Shown piece by piece: positions 11,819 to 23,830 of a stretch of 64,000 nucleotides of DNA. The notes below the pieces were generated by a model that ran no database searches, had not been told where the DNA came from, and saw nothing but the letters and a program-made list of their open reading frames with translations. The stretch spans positions 267,501-331,500 of the forward strand of contig NRSV01000041.1 of assembly GCA_002286855.1 (NCBI GenBank), given 5' to 3'. Position 1 is the first letter of the stretch; every line of letters begins with the position of its first letter. The DNA comes from Bipolaris cookei. Lineage: Eukaryota > Ascomycota > Dothideomycetes > Pleosporales > Pleosporaceae. The position numbers were made by a program, and so were the translations under genes.

Positions 11819-13155
11819 TCAGGATTCTTGTTCTCGTCGTTCGTTCATGTCAAGGGCGATCTTCTTGCTGAACTCGTAGCAGCTGATCATGATGGCACAA
11901 GCCGGGGCAATTTTCAAGCAACGTGCAGTCCAGCCCTTGAAAAGGCCAGGCATACCTTGTTCGCGATAGATATGCGTCAGGAAGCGTGGTATTGACTGGT
12001 CTTCTGGGCGTGCTCTGGCGGCATCGCGCGCACCGTCTCCCATATGACGCACGACTTGCTGCCGTGTCTTTCCCACATCAAAAGGCGTTGTGACAAAGGC
12101 CGCAACTGCACCCGAGGTAGCACCTGCAACAAAGCTATCCACCAGGGTATCGCGGTGGTTTTCCTGGCTTCTTGATCGGCTTCTTCTTCGTACTCTTTCT
12201 TCGCCTCGGCCCATGCGGAACTCGAACCCTTCGTCTCTTGCAGCTCTCCTTCCTCTTTGGTCTGTTAAAGTATTCCTTGTAGTCTCATAACCCCACCAGT
12301 AAATGGCGGAAAAGGGCACGTCGCGCCAAAGGGTCAAAGTGAGTCCTCTCCAGAGGCTGAAGACACCTTGGTTGGCGACCATGTTCCTGAGGCCATCCAA
12401 TGTCTCACGAAAGTGTCCAGCAGCGGTTGCCGGATGGTTTGCGGCCTGCATTCTTGTTCGAAACATTTCAATGGGACTGACGGCGATGGCGGCAAGGACG
12501 CGGGCGGTGGCTCCAGCGACGAGGGGTATATAGGGATCGGATATGTTCTGGCGTAACGGTGATGCACTGGCTGTGCGTAGCCAATCGTATCCGGCAAAGT
12601 AGATGACGTTTGCTGGAACTGTCATGACCAGAGTTGGAGACAGTCCCCGCCAGAGTGTGCGGGGCCCCTCGTTCTGCGCAATCTTGCGCAGGCCGTCCCA
12701 TGTGCTGTTGATGGTTCTCCGCTCTACCTCTTCTACGGCGCAGTGCAAATCGGCGGGGTTGATGGGTGCCATTGTGGGCCCTGCTACGCAGAAGGGTGCT
12801 TTGTTGTTGACCCAAAAGACTTCTCGACAACATGCCGATATGCCGAGGTTGGGGGGCAGATCGCGAAACTGTGTGAGTGATGGGCCAGTGGCTCCGCTGA
12901 GTCGTGAGGAAGTGATGCTCGGAGCGGTCTCTTGTGACTGTAACCTCACGCGGACGACATCGAGGGGTGTTACTGGTAGAGTTAGAAGGAATTCTTGTGA
13001 GACGAGTACCTTAATGTACAGGCGGGCAAAGAGGACATACCCAGCAACGAAGTGAGCAGACTGCCGGATACAGCAGACAGCATCTTCTGGCCCAGCGAGA
13101 CTTCACTGGGCGGGTTGACGCCGGCCTCGTGGGCTCGCGCTGAGGCCGCAGCCAT
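11819..13155 (-). CDS. MTM1: Mitochondrial carrier, SLC25A39/40 - Mtm1 type
   Basis: Exons (minus) 13155-13041 and 12972-11819 around a 68-bp intron give 422 residues. There are three carrier repeats, each with a Px[DE]xxx[RK]-type signature: TPLDVVRVRLQ in the first, SPIEMFRTRMQ in the second and TPFDVGKTRQQ in the third. Each is followed by a W/F-[KR]-G segment (LWRGLSPTL, LWRGLTLTL, LFKGWTARC). The long insert between TM1 and TM2 and the Arg/Ser-rich loop before repeat 3 are typical of the SLC25A39/40/Mtm1 branch, linked in yeast to manganese/iron handling of Sod2 and in mammals to glutathione import into mitochondria. It sits in the inner mitochondrial membrane. The start MAAASARAHEAG is the first good ATG; an upstream in-frame ATG at about 13206 is less likely. 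The orthology call is family-level. Confidence 0.88.
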
Positions 13156-13869
13156 TGTGGTGGTGAGGATGGCGGGTGGGTGTTGAGTGTGGAAATTGAT
13201 AAGCAAGTAATTGTTGATCGAATGGAAAAATGGGCGAGTGGCGGAGTGCGTGCTTGTCCCAGCAGAGGGGATGTGTTAGCCGGAAGCCGCACTGGGGGAG
13301 GATTGGAGATTCCAGGAGCAGGCGAGGGGCGTGGAGGGCATCGTCTCGTGCGGTGATGGCGGCCTACGAGTGGTGACGATGGCGAGGGGACGCTTTGACG
13401 CAACAAAAGTGAATTATCGGACCTGCAAGCTTTTGGCGCGTCATGGCCGAGCCCCGCCCCCGGCACGCTCATTGGTTTGCAGGCCGAACCGGCGCAGGAG
13501 ACAGGCCGAAAGGGCGCGGAGCTTATCAGATGCAGATGGCCAGCCTACCGTCTTGTACACTACCTATCGGGTGGCGCCCGTCATTGTATCATCGACGTCT
13601 GCGAACGCCCTTCTCCCAGCAAACGCCCTTGCACGGCTGTTTTCCCGGACTATTTCATTTGATCCGCGCCGTGCTGAAATACAGGCTCTTGGTACACTTG
13701 TGCTGCTAGATTCCTTACATATGTAAACCCCTGCGTACATCCTGTACTGCCCTCCTACACACCTGCCCTCCGTATCCACCGTAACTTCAAGTCCCGTGAC
13801 CACGTGCGACTTCGGATATCCCGTATCTAACCGCTACCCACCACGCCCCGGGAGCCAACTAAGTACACC
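13156..13869. other. Divergent promoter region, MTM1-like and F-box genes
   Basis: About 710 GC-rich bases between two divergently transcribed genes, so it must hold both promoters. No TATA box stands out and no additional gene is supported. Confidence 0.55.
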
Positions 13870-15586
13870 ATGGATCCTAACAACGTACCCACAAACACCG
13901 ACACAAACACCGAGGCCGAGTTGGAATCCTTCCGTCGGAAATGGAGAGAAGAAGTCACCGCCCGCTCAAAGGCTAAGGCGCCCGTTGCATCCTCGAGCAA
14001 GCCCCGTCCAACCAAGGCCAATCCAACACAGCTTCAGTCTCACGCTCACGCCCGTAAATTGAGTCTAGAGGGCGGCGATGAGGTGCAATCTTACGTATAC
14101 TACAATCTCGACGACAAGCAGCATGGCCGGAGGCTGGATGAAACCCCGGCTCAGACCGCTGCCCTTCTTGCGCAAGGCAAAGAACCTACCTCTGCCCTGG
14201 AGCATTATGAGAAGGCTGTAGAAAAGGAGAGCCAAGGAAATCTGGGTGAAAGCGTAGATCTGTATAGAAAGGCTTTCAAGGTGTGCTGAATGTTGATTGT
14301 TGCGTTCCAAATTTATATCTGACTATTTGTAGCTCGACTCTAGAGTGCAGGAGGCTTACAAAGCAAAACATTATCCGCCATCCTACTTCAAGAAGCCTCA
14401 AGTACAACAAATACCTGCTGCTTCATCGTCATCAACAGCACCGGCACCGGCACCTAAACCACAGGACCCAAATCCCTCCAGTGCCTCGGTCACGGTACCA
14501 AACACCGCCCACCACTCCCTCCATGGCCTGTCCTCTTCTCTGCAGACCCTAATCAGCCGATACTCACAAACCTCTATGCTTGGCGAGCCTCCGCCAACTG
14601 ATCTCAGCCCCGCACCACCATGCCCCATTGCTAATATCCCTGAGGAAATAGTCGTTGAGATTCTCGAGCAGCTCGCCGTACAGGATCTCGCCTCATTTGT
14701 CCGCCTATCCCAAGTATGCAAACGCCTCGCCTACTTGGTGCTTACCGAAGACCGAGTCTGGAAACGTCTGGCCTTGGGTGACGAGTACGGCTTTGCAGGC
14801 ATGCACTACACGTACACCTGTGGTATTGATGGCAAACCGCTCGAAGACGAGGAAGGCATCATTCTCGGCACCTCCAACCTCAATCTCTCAGACGCGGACG
14901 ATACGGAACAATTCACTCCGGACCCAAGCCCCTCTCCCGTAGCGCTAACCCAGCTCCTAGTTCCCTCGCCCTACCCCAGCTACTACACGCTGTTCCGCCA
15001 GCGCCCTCGCATCCGCTTCAACGGGTGCTACATCAGCACAGTAAACTATGCGCGCCCCGGCCAGGCCCAGCCCACAACCTCAACCTGGAACTCGCCCATC
15101 CACATTGTCACCTATTTCCGCTACCTACGCTTCCTCCGCGACGGAACTTGCATCTCGTTGCTGACTACCTCGGAACCCCCAGACGTAATACCCTACCTGT
15201 ACATTGAGCACCTCCACAAAAACCATCATAATCTCCCTACAGCCCCCATGAAAGACGCCGTACTTGGCCGCTGGCACCTCAGCGGCCCGGAAATCCCCTT
15301 GCCGCCTGGTGAAGAGGCCTCAGATGTGGTGACTGAAAAAGAAGGGACTTTGCATATTGAGACGCCTGGTGCAACACCGAAATACACATATAGAATGGCC
15401 CTCACCGTCGGTAGTGCGGGTAAGAACGCAAAGATCAACAGACTTGTCTGGCAGGGCTACTGGAGCTATAACCGCTTGACGGATGATTGGGCAGAGTTTG
15501 GCTTGAAGAACGATCGCGCCTACTACTTTAGTAGAGTCAAGAGTTATGGCATGAGCTGGGATGAAAAGGGTATCAAACCCTATTAG
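13870..15586 (+). CDS. F-box protein, Fbx9 / Hrt3-like
   Basis: Exons 13870-14280 and 14333-15586 join in phase 0 through a 52-bp intron to give 554 residues. The order of elements fits the Fbx9/Hrt3 family: a TPR-like amphipathic helix pair around the splice site (SALEHYEKAVEKESQG, SVDLYRKAFK), a Ser/Pro/Ala linker, an F-box at about residues 235-285 beginning IPEEIVVEILEQL with KRLAYLV, then a beta-rich C-terminal domain with FNGCYIS and the tail RAYYFSRVKSYGMSW. The protein would be a substrate receptor of an SCF ubiquitin ligase. In yeast, Hrt3 interacts with SCF subunits; substrates here are unknown. The start is the first ATG, and the reading frame is uninterrupted. It converges on CCT7. 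Confidence 0.88.
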
Positions 15587-15826
15587 TAGACACTGAATGC
15601 CTCTTGCTGCACTGCACTGTACTGCATTGGATAGAATAGACAAAGAGCATAATAACACCAGCGGGCATCTCTTGTTAGAAAAAGCTCCTGGTGGATTTCA
15701 TCATGTAGATTTTGTCATCTTGTGGTCTTCTTTAGGCATTATTCATAGACAGCCGGGCTTCACAAATCGCACACCTTCAGCATTCCTCTATCCTGATATA
15801 CATTGCCTCCCTGCTCCCTTAACCCT

Positions 15827-17662
15827 TTACCGTCGGGGCATGCCACGGCCACGACCTCGACCGCCCCCGCCGAGCGCCCTTTGTGCCGCACCGGGTGGAA
15901 GTGGCTTGTTGGGTGCTTGTGGCTGCTGTGATTCTTGGTTCTCTGTATCCCTGTTAGTGTCCGTTTCTTCACCACTTAACACTCGAATATCTTACTAATT
16001 GTCTCGTCAACGCTCAGAATTAGGCAGGCTGCTTCCGTTGCTGCCTGCAGAGCGTTGATCTTGACCAGGCTCGGCTCCCACACAAACCGCTCCATGTTGT
16101 TCGCTATGCTCTCAGTAGTAAAGTCGACACCGGCCCAGATGTTGCCCTTCTTGTGTTCCACGCGTAGTCGGTTGAGAATATCCGTCGCGTCCACACCGGC
16201 ATTGTCGCACAGTTGTCGGGGAATAACTTCCAGAGCCTTTGCGAATGCCTTGATAATCGGTTGCTGCTTGTGGGGAATATTGCTGTCGGCATAGTTGTGG
16301 AGGTAGGAAGAAATCTCCATCTCGACTGCACCTCCTCCAGCAACAATGTTCCGGTTCTTGATCGCACGCTTGACAATCATAATGGCGTCGTGCAAACTTC
16401 GCTCAACCTCGGCGATGAACTGCTCTGCGCCACCACGGAGCACCAGTGTGCAAGTCTTGGCCTCGGGACAGCCTTCAAAGAAATTGAAGCGCTCGCCACC
16501 AATCTGTCGCTCTTCAAACAGTTCACAGCTTCCGAGATGCTTGCTCTGGATGTCGGAGCAAGTCGACTGGACGCTGGCGCCTGTTGCTCGGCATACGCGG
16601 TCGAGGTCATCGGCCGATACTCGTCCAGCACAGAATATGTCGCGGTCCGCAAAATATTGTGTCGCCAAATCACCGATAGGCAACTTGCTCAGAACGACCT
16701 TGGCGCCCGTCTTGTAAAGTGCCTCCATCTTGTTGTAGATAATTTGCCATTCCGCATCCACAATCGCCTGGTATTCCGAGACTTGCTCCACCCGTACCTC
16801 GGCGTTGTCCTTTTCGCTCTTCAGCTCGAGTTCGACGTTCAGGCATACGATCTTGGGTTGGGTGAATTTCTTCGGTTGCTGCTCGAAACCGGCGTACGAG
16901 AAGGTCTTCTTGAATGCGACACCGTTGACAAAGAGGGAGTCTTGGAGTGCACCACCGGTAATCTTCTTGATTCCAATAAGCTTCTCGTTTAGCTCCTCCT
17001 GGTCGAGCGAGAGCACTGCGTCCACAACCATCTTTGTGAAGAAGTCAGCATTCCTGTGGATAAGTTTGCTGCTCATGGCGGTAGCAGCGAGCTTCTGGAG
17101 TGTATCCCGTTGGTTGCCCTCGGCTGTGTCCACGGCGATCTCCATAATTTTGTTGACAGCGAGATGTGACGCTCTCCGCAGACCCTTCATGATGATCTGG
17201 CTGCTGACTCCTTGCTCAACAAAGTCCTTGATCTCCTTCAAAATCTCTCCTGCCAACACAACGACTGACGTGGTACCATCGCCAACTTCGGCGTCTTGCG
17301 ATCGTGCGATGTCGGTGAGGACGCGGGCAGCGGGGTGAACGATGTCGAGGAGCTGTACACTATTAGGTCAGGCTCTAGCATTGGGCTTACAGTGTTTGTC
17401 TACCTTCATGACTGTGGCACCGTCGTTGGTGATTGTTTGTCGGCCATTCTCGTCAACCATAAGCAGGTCACCACCGTAGGGACCCAGAGTACCCTTGATT
17501 GTTGCCTGTACAGCAAGGCAGGCATTGATGTTTGAAATAACTTGCCCCCGACCCTGTGATTGATCGGTACCTGCAATTGTTAGCGACACATGTATGAAAA
17601 GTTTACAGGCACCCACCTTCCCGCAGCACCACAATAGTGGGTGTTTGGCCGCCAAAAGACAT
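15827..17662 (-). CDS. CCT7: T-complex protein 1 subunit eta (CCT7)
   Basis: Four exons on the minus strand, 17662-17617, 17570-17404, 17352-15996 and 15942-15827, with introns of 46, 51 and 53 bp, give 561 residues. The group II chaperonin signatures are clear: TLGPYGGDLL, DGATVMK, GDGTTSVVVLAGE (ATP site and catalytic Asp) and, late, the GGGAVEME block; the eta-specific GRG/RGRGRGMPRR tail closes the protein. The C-terminal exon was chosen because only the acceptor before AGAACC restores the family tail DETIKNQES; a closer AG eight bases upstream would give an unrelated frame. The product is one of eight subunits of the cytosolic TRiC/CCT ring that folds actin and tubulin. A clean, conserved housekeeping gene. 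Confidence 0.96.
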
Positions 17663-18117
17663 ATTGACGGAAGCGAAAAACACAAAAACTCAAAGAGCAG
17701 TCGTAGAAGGCTTTGCAAGGGGAATAAAACTGGCGGTACAATGTGAGGGGTACGGTCAAGCTATGCGCACCTGTATCTTGTTCCCCGCAGACGCGTCCCA
17801 TGAATTTTCCCAGGGCACGTCTCTTTTTGCCAAGAGAACCGGACCGTGCGTGGCCTGGCTTCCACTGCCTACCTTCAGCCTTCTACTGCCCTTCCATGCA
17901 TTGTACCACAATTACGCCGTCACCTGTCTCCAAGGCCCCCGCTACCGTGTTGCATCGTCGTTACAGTGTACGCACTCTTGCTACCCTGATCCATAGTGAC
18001 ATTATCAACGGCCCCTTGTGACCTCGTGACCGCTATTTCGATTGATGAGTGCGATCTGAACTGCCTTTGTCTCTCCTGCTCCTGGGGGCATTGTTTGTGA
18101 GCATCAGTAGTACCAAC
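17663..18117. other. Divergent promoter region of CCT7 and the DUF7730-like gene
   Basis: About 450 bases without a recognised gene. Several short open frames cross it on both strands but none looks like a protein. Confidence 0.5.
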
Positions 18118-18758
18118 ATGCCGTCCAAGATATCTGCCAAAAAGGTCCGGTCGCGTTGTAGACGCACTTTTAGTCGTACTAACGCGGTGTACAGATGGCG
18201 CCTACACCGACATCCACAGACGACATCCGCCTACGGCGCATGGCACGTCCTTCAAAAGAGTCTGTAGAAAAGCAATTATCCATACCAGAGACTATCTCGC
18301 CTTTGGACAACTACCCTCCATTACTCCGCATTCCATCAGAAATCCGGAGAGAGATTTTCAGATATGTCTTGCCATCATCAAACAAACGCTTCATCTTGTA
18401 CACCGATTGCGACTCGAGGTCCATCAGCCGAAAATGGAATAAGATCTGCCGTCCCCATCCCGACCCACACCTGACTCTCGACATCTTACGAACAAACCGA
18501 CTTATTTATCACGAATGCCTTTCAGTCCTCTATTCCGAGAACCAATTCCATTTTTATGCATTCAACTATCTGCCTGTTTTGGACTTTATACGTCATCTGA
18601 GTCCCGAAGCAAAGAACCAGGTGCGCAATGTGCGCCTTACACCTTTGACAGATAAGCAAGACGACCCACCAGCATCACACGACGTCTTCTGTACTGTCAT
18701 ACACGATTCATTGCCCGGGCTCAGCCAACTGCAAGCTGATCCGGTGGTTTTCTTCTAG
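18118..18758 (+). CDS. DUF7730/2EXR-like fungal protein
   Basis: The main open frame, from 18195 to 18758 (187 codons), contains PLLRIPSEIRREIFRYVLP, the signature opening of the fungal DUF7730/2EXR domain, followed by DILRTNRLIYHECLSVLYSENQ, the second family signature. An upstream mini-exon 18118-18144 (MPSKISAKK) could be spliced in phase across a 50-bp intron with a perfect TACTAAC branch and TACAG acceptor, although the GTCCGG donor is weak; otherwise translation starts at ATG 18195. The product is cytosolic or nuclear with no signal peptide. The frame stops shortly after the second signature, so it is shorter than many relatives, and a missed 3' exon is possible. Function unknown. Confidence 0.6.
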
Positions 18759-19652
18759 GAGATTGGCCACTTTTCGTTCTTCAGGCCACACTTCTTCTAT
18801 TCTTCTTCTATCCAAATATATAGACGGGCAGATGCGCATTAGTGTTGAAGACACATGTAGCGCATCTACGAATTTGCCTGCGAATTGATCTTTACATGGC
18901 GATCGTCTTCGCCTCCGCAATGGGTGCGTCGTTTACCACGTCTCATACTGAATAGCCTCGAGCTTTTTGATGTTCAATTACCGCATATCAGGAACATGGC
19001 TTATGATTTGTAATGGTGCAGTTATGAGGGCATGGTGACATAAAATTTAGTGACATTTTGCATTAGTCATTGCTTTTATGATGCTCTGTCGCAGACAACT
19101 CGGTTCGTTGAATACTTGTAGTTGCAGGCCAATAGAGTACTTGCGCCACTATCAACCCTATTTCCCAATCCACATCCATCATCAACTAGCCTCAGGATTT
19201 ATGTGACGATCCGATTGAGGTACCAAGTTCTAATATCCTGTAGCTGCGCATACCGCATGCGTCTCAACCTCAGAATCTTTATTATCAACTCAGAGCAATC
19301 GGTGTTCGACATCGCTTCGGAGTACTCGAGCTGCATATCTTATTCCGACACCGGTCCCGGACCATGAGTACGCATTGGCTTTCCATGCTGACATATTGGT
19401 CACATCAACGTCACCCCGCTTCTTGAGTACGGGAACAAATTACTATTTTGGTGCTAAGCTCAACTACTCCACTAGCCATCTTGCAGAGAGCATGATTTCT
19501 AGTTCCGACGAAGCTTATTTTAGAAACCTACTCAATAGAACAATATTAGGGAGATTTGTAATATGCTACTTGATAGTATTTAGAGACCTCTTTCTCTTAA
19601 CTGAAGCTTTTTGTATCACAACTTCGAACACACTAGACTAAAACGCCTCAAT
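18759..19652. other. Gene-free stretch between DUF7730-like and MFS genes
   Basis: About 890 bases with no supported gene. Short open frames near 19122-19367 and 19375-19641 have no recognisable family features. It contains the promoter of the transporter. Confidence 0.45.
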
Positions 19653-21073
19653 ATGGCCACAAGATCTGAAACAACTTCTGTGGCTGCAGCCGCGACCGCG
19701 GATAACTCGTCTGTGATAGAGCTCGAGCCAAGCTCACGATGGAACGAAGGGTCAGGAAACGAACACTTGCTGCCACAAGCTGATGGTGGAAAAGACGCTT
19801 GGCTGTTCTTAGCAGCGGCATTTGCAATCGAAATCATGGTCTGGGGTAAGTTCTCTTTAAGAGAAGGATACCGCCGCCTTCCTTGCACTGGTGGTCAAAG
19901 CTTGATACGACATCTTAGTAATACTATCTAGGCTTTCCCTGGTCATACGGCATCTTTCAAGAATACTATAGCACGTCTGAAAACTTCTCTGGCGCTTCCG
20001 GTATCCCCGCTGTCGGCACTTCCGCAATGGGTATCCTTTACATGTCGTTGCCCTTCACCTTTGGATCCTTGATACGGTGGCCACAATACAAGAGAACAAC
20101 AATGGTTTGTGGGCTATTTCTCATGTGCATATCGCTCGCATTAAGCTCATTGTGCACCACCGTACCGCAACTCATCGTCACCCAAGGCATCCTTTACGGC
20201 ATCGGCGGAGCAGTGGCATACAGCCCCACCATAACTTTTCTCGACGAATGGTTCGTAAGGAGGAAAGGCCTTGCATTCGGTATAATGTGGTCCGGCACAG
20301 GACTGGGAGGCGTAGTTGTCCCATTGCTGTTACAATGGCTCCTAAACCGTTACGGCTTTCGGACCGCGTTACGCGTATGGGCGATTGCGCTCTTTACGAT
20401 TACCCTTCCCTTGACATACTTCCTCAAACCGCGTCTCCCTGTTCCCGCAAATAGCCGCGCAAAGATCATCCTTACGTTCTTGTCAAGCAAATCTTTTTGG
20501 ATCCTTCAGTCTGGCAACGTCATGCAAGGTCTTGGCTTCTTCATACCTTCCATCTACCTACCGGCTTACATCAAGGCTCTGGGGTTCGACAATACCATGT
20601 CTACGTTACCTGTCATTCTTATCAATGTTGCTGCTGTTATTGGGTCAATCACTATGGGAACAATTGTAGATCGCACGCATGTCACAACCGCCATTCTCAT
20701 CTCCACTATCGGAGCCGTCATATCTATCTTCCTGATTTGGGGGTTCAGCACCTCGTTGCCGCCTTTACTTATCTTCTGCTTCATGTATGGACTGTTTGCG
20801 GGGAGTTTCGCGAATACTTGGCCGGGAATCATGAGGACAGTTCAGCAAAATACTGGACAAATGGAAAGCTCCATGGTGTTTTCATTCCTGTCGCTAGGTC
20901 GAGGTATCGGGAACATGGTCAGCGGCCCGGTTAGTGAGGCGTTGATGAAAGTAGGCAACGTTGGTGGGTTTGGCTTGTATGGGACGCAGTATGGAAGTCT
21001 GGTCATCTGGACTGGGGTAAGTGCTACGCTCGGTGGTGTGAGCATCATTGGACGAAGGATTGGATGGTTGTGA
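19653..21073 (+). CDS. MFS transporter, monocarboxylate-porter-like
   Basis: Exons 19653-19845 and 19932-21073 join through an 86-bp intron (GTAAGT...CTAG) to give 444 residues. A polar N-terminal tail of about 48 residues precedes the first membrane segment (AWLFLAAAFAIEIMVWG), then GFPWSYGIFQEYY, a hallmark of the fungal MCT-like MFS branch. About 12 hydrophobic segments follow, with the loop FVRRKGLAFGIMWSG after TM4 and the central loop around residue 260. The expected role is proton-coupled or facilitated uptake or efflux of a small carboxylate or similar solute at the plasma membrane; the substrate is unknown. No cluster partner lies close by. The frame is clean, which contrasts with the dead MFS gene at 29-31 kb. 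Confidence 0.85.
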
Positions 21074-22511
21074 AAAACGTCATGCGCGTTCGAATGACTG
21101 ACTTCACGTGATGGAAACGAGTTGAATTCACGAAGGTATGAGTATTACAGTGATGATGTTTTGATTTTATGTTTTTCGCAAGTAGTAGTGTCCACAAGCT
21201 GATATATAGCCTCTTACTAAAACCATCGAATGTATCATTTCTAAGCTATGGAACGACACCTGATTTTGCGACCTTTTGGAACATGCGACGAAAGCTCGAG
21301 AGTTGAAAAGACTAGCAAAAAGGCGGCCAAGGAAGCGGGTGGTCAAAGTCGTGAACGTAGAACAAGGTTGGGCAAATAACTGAAGAGGATTGGTGGAGTA
21401 ACATATACGAATATACGAACACAAACAGCGCACAAGGTGTTGTCTGTGAGCCTGGGTGGAGTAACCACGTCCCCCCGTCTAAAATCGCGGTGTGGTCATC
21501 CATGACTTATGGTGTATTAGAAAGACAGCTTTACAACATCTGTTTGGCTGTTTACTGGCCATAAAAGGCATGGTTCAGTGCTACACGTGACATCTGTTGT
21601 GTATGAACGGGCTGGATGAAGGAGGTAGACTTCTACGCGCGTGGGGCTCAATTGTGGACCCTTCACATACCAGGGGACGTGCCTGGTCTTCCGCATGATC
21701 CTGGAAAACATGCATGAAAGGGCTGGTCTAAATTCAGTCGCCGCAAAACAAGCTTTCTCGGTATGACCAACAGAACGTCAATACCAAGGATCGTGATCAG
21801 TCTGAGATCCGATTTCAGGAACCCTTTATTAACTTTCTTCATTACATGGTTATGGATAAGGACGGAATGATATATTAAGTCTTTTCAGCGATAGAGTCAT
21901 TGGTGGCTGAAAGTCAAAGTAACGGTATCGTCAGAGTTCCTATTTTCTGACCGGTAGTAAAGAAGAGATGGTCCGTTCACCATGATACAAGATGGGAAAG
22001 CGGCTCTACACAGTAAAACGTTTACGGGAGGTTGCCACGAATATTCTCGACTGCTACAAAGTTACCTGGCATGATCATCCACGTTGCATAGAAACATTAC
22101 ACACCTAACAAACACACTCTCGGGACTGATTGGCTTCGATCATACTATTTCCTGTTGAGCGAGGCACGCCGGGGCAAAACGTACAGAAATAGCTTTCAGG
22201 GTACCTATGGCGGAAACTAGTTCCACATAGCTCAATTCATGTCAGCTACATACCTAAATCTCCGCATCGGCAGGCACCGCCAAATGCGACCTTACGTGAG
22301 GCTACTGGAAGCACAAGATTTTGCCGCGCAAATGCCAAGAATAAACGAATGCTTGTTTCTCTTGTCATGGGAGGGCATAGAAGGCAAGATACATAAAAAG
22401 AGCAGTCCTTCGTCCTCCGAGAAAGTCCCCATACTGCAGCATCTCCAACCATATAACCATCAAATTCCAACCAAGTCCAATACTTTCGCTCTCCCAACCC
22501 AAACCATAAAC
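21074..22511. other. Gene-free stretch
   Basis: About 1.4 kb with no open frame that I can link to a protein, no RNA gene and no clear repeat. It includes the transporter 3' region and the upstream region of the small secreted protein. Confidence 0.45.
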
Positions 22512-22936
22512 ATGAAGTTCACTGCTGCCACTCTCTTTGCGGGCCTTGCCTCTGCCGAGCAAGTCGTCACCCTCTTCAATGCTGTTTACACCGTGATCAA
22601 TGACCAAACGTTGTACCAGATCAGCATCGACCAACCCACCGTTGTCAACTATGTTGCCAAGAACTGGGTCATCGGCGACTGGTTCCCCTGCTCCGACGCG
22701 TCATAGACTCTCCAGATCAACGAAGAGCAGGGCATTTTCATCAAGATTAACCACACCCTAGACGGGTAAGACACCCTCCCCCCCAGTCCAACCTTCACAG
22801 CTTGCTTTGTATACCGACATCGTGTTTTTCTAGTGTAATATTCTCCGGCAATGCTACGATTCTGTTCAACGGCGCCATCCCTATTGACCAACACCAGCAT
22901 GGCAACGTTACTGTTACTCTCGAGCCAGTCAATTAA
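22512..22936 (+). pseudogene. Small secreted protein with an internal stop
   Basis: ATG 22512 opens a peptide with a classical signal sequence (MKFTAATLFAGLASA, cleavage expected after about residue 15). The frame meets TAG at 22704-22706 after 64 codons, but it continues with protein-like sequence, splices through a 68-bp intron 22766-22833 (GTAAGA...TTCTAG) exactly in phase, and ends VTLEPVN at TAA 22934-22936. The full reading would be about 118 residues with potential N-glycosylation sites (NHT, NAT, NVT) and one Cys. The preserved splice phase argues that the stop is a recent lesion, or that the gene is polymorphic. The family is unrecognised; small secreted proteins of this size are often effector candidates in plant-associated fungi, but nothing in the sequence proves that. 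Confidence 0.6.
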
Positions 22937-23830
22937 GGGGATTTTCTTCTTTGAGGAAGAAGATTTAGATGGAGATGCGGTTTCCATGCACAATGATGCA
23001 TCTGTATAGTATAGCTAGGGAAATTATGAAGTGTGTAATGTGTATAGAATAACAAAAATGAAGAAATCACGTTAAACATGATATCGACTACTTGTGTTCG
23101 TGATGGCAAAGATCATGGTGGACTCTATCTTGAAATCAAGCTGACATATGCGTATGTGTGGTGAAGTTGCACTGCGTTCTCAATACAACGCAGGGTAGAC
23201 TGTCTCATCATTCCATTAGCGTCCTGACCAGAATGAAAGATTTCTTTATGTAAACTCGACACGTACATTATACTGATATTATTAAAATTTGGAAGACAGC
23301 TTATTATAAGACTCTTAGTCTCCGTCATCTTACCATGACACGCACTACGCAGCATATCATATAAGAATGCACTATCATTCTACGATAAACCTTGGAAACT
23401 GAAACTAGCAGACACATTAGAGGAGTCGACAAGTACATTATGACCTTCGAAAACAAGAATTGTCAATATCGTTCCAATTCGATTCCCTGAAAACAATCAT
23501 ACGCATAATGGGCAGACAATTTAGCCAATCATTCCATTCGAATTCTCCAGCACCCATCATCGCGACTTGGTGCCGTGAGCATTAGAAATCTCCCAACGGT
23601 TGTCTATTTTCACTTAGCAAATTGAGTTAACTGTTACTGGTATTGCGTGCTGGATGGGTAAAGCGCCATAGATGTGATGTTTCCTGGCCAGAGTGGTGCT
23701 ATAGTGAAAAATCTTCAAAATTTCTCACACGCATGTCCGTTCATGAACAGGGAGAATTATGAAGCTGTACGGCAAATAATCTGGCGGCTCCAAGTATCAA
23801 GTCTTCCCAATTTTCATTTATGTATCTCTT
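22937..23830. other. AT-richer gene-free stretch
   Basis: About 890 bases, visibly richer in A/T than its surroundings, with no supported gene. It could be decayed sequence, but I recognise nothing in it. Confidence 0.4.

Noticed and set aside
15760..15950. Alternative last exon of CCT7 using the upstream AG acceptor
   Set aside because: That acceptor shifts the frame to an unrelated sequence, while the AG eight bases downstream restores the conserved eta-subunit tail.
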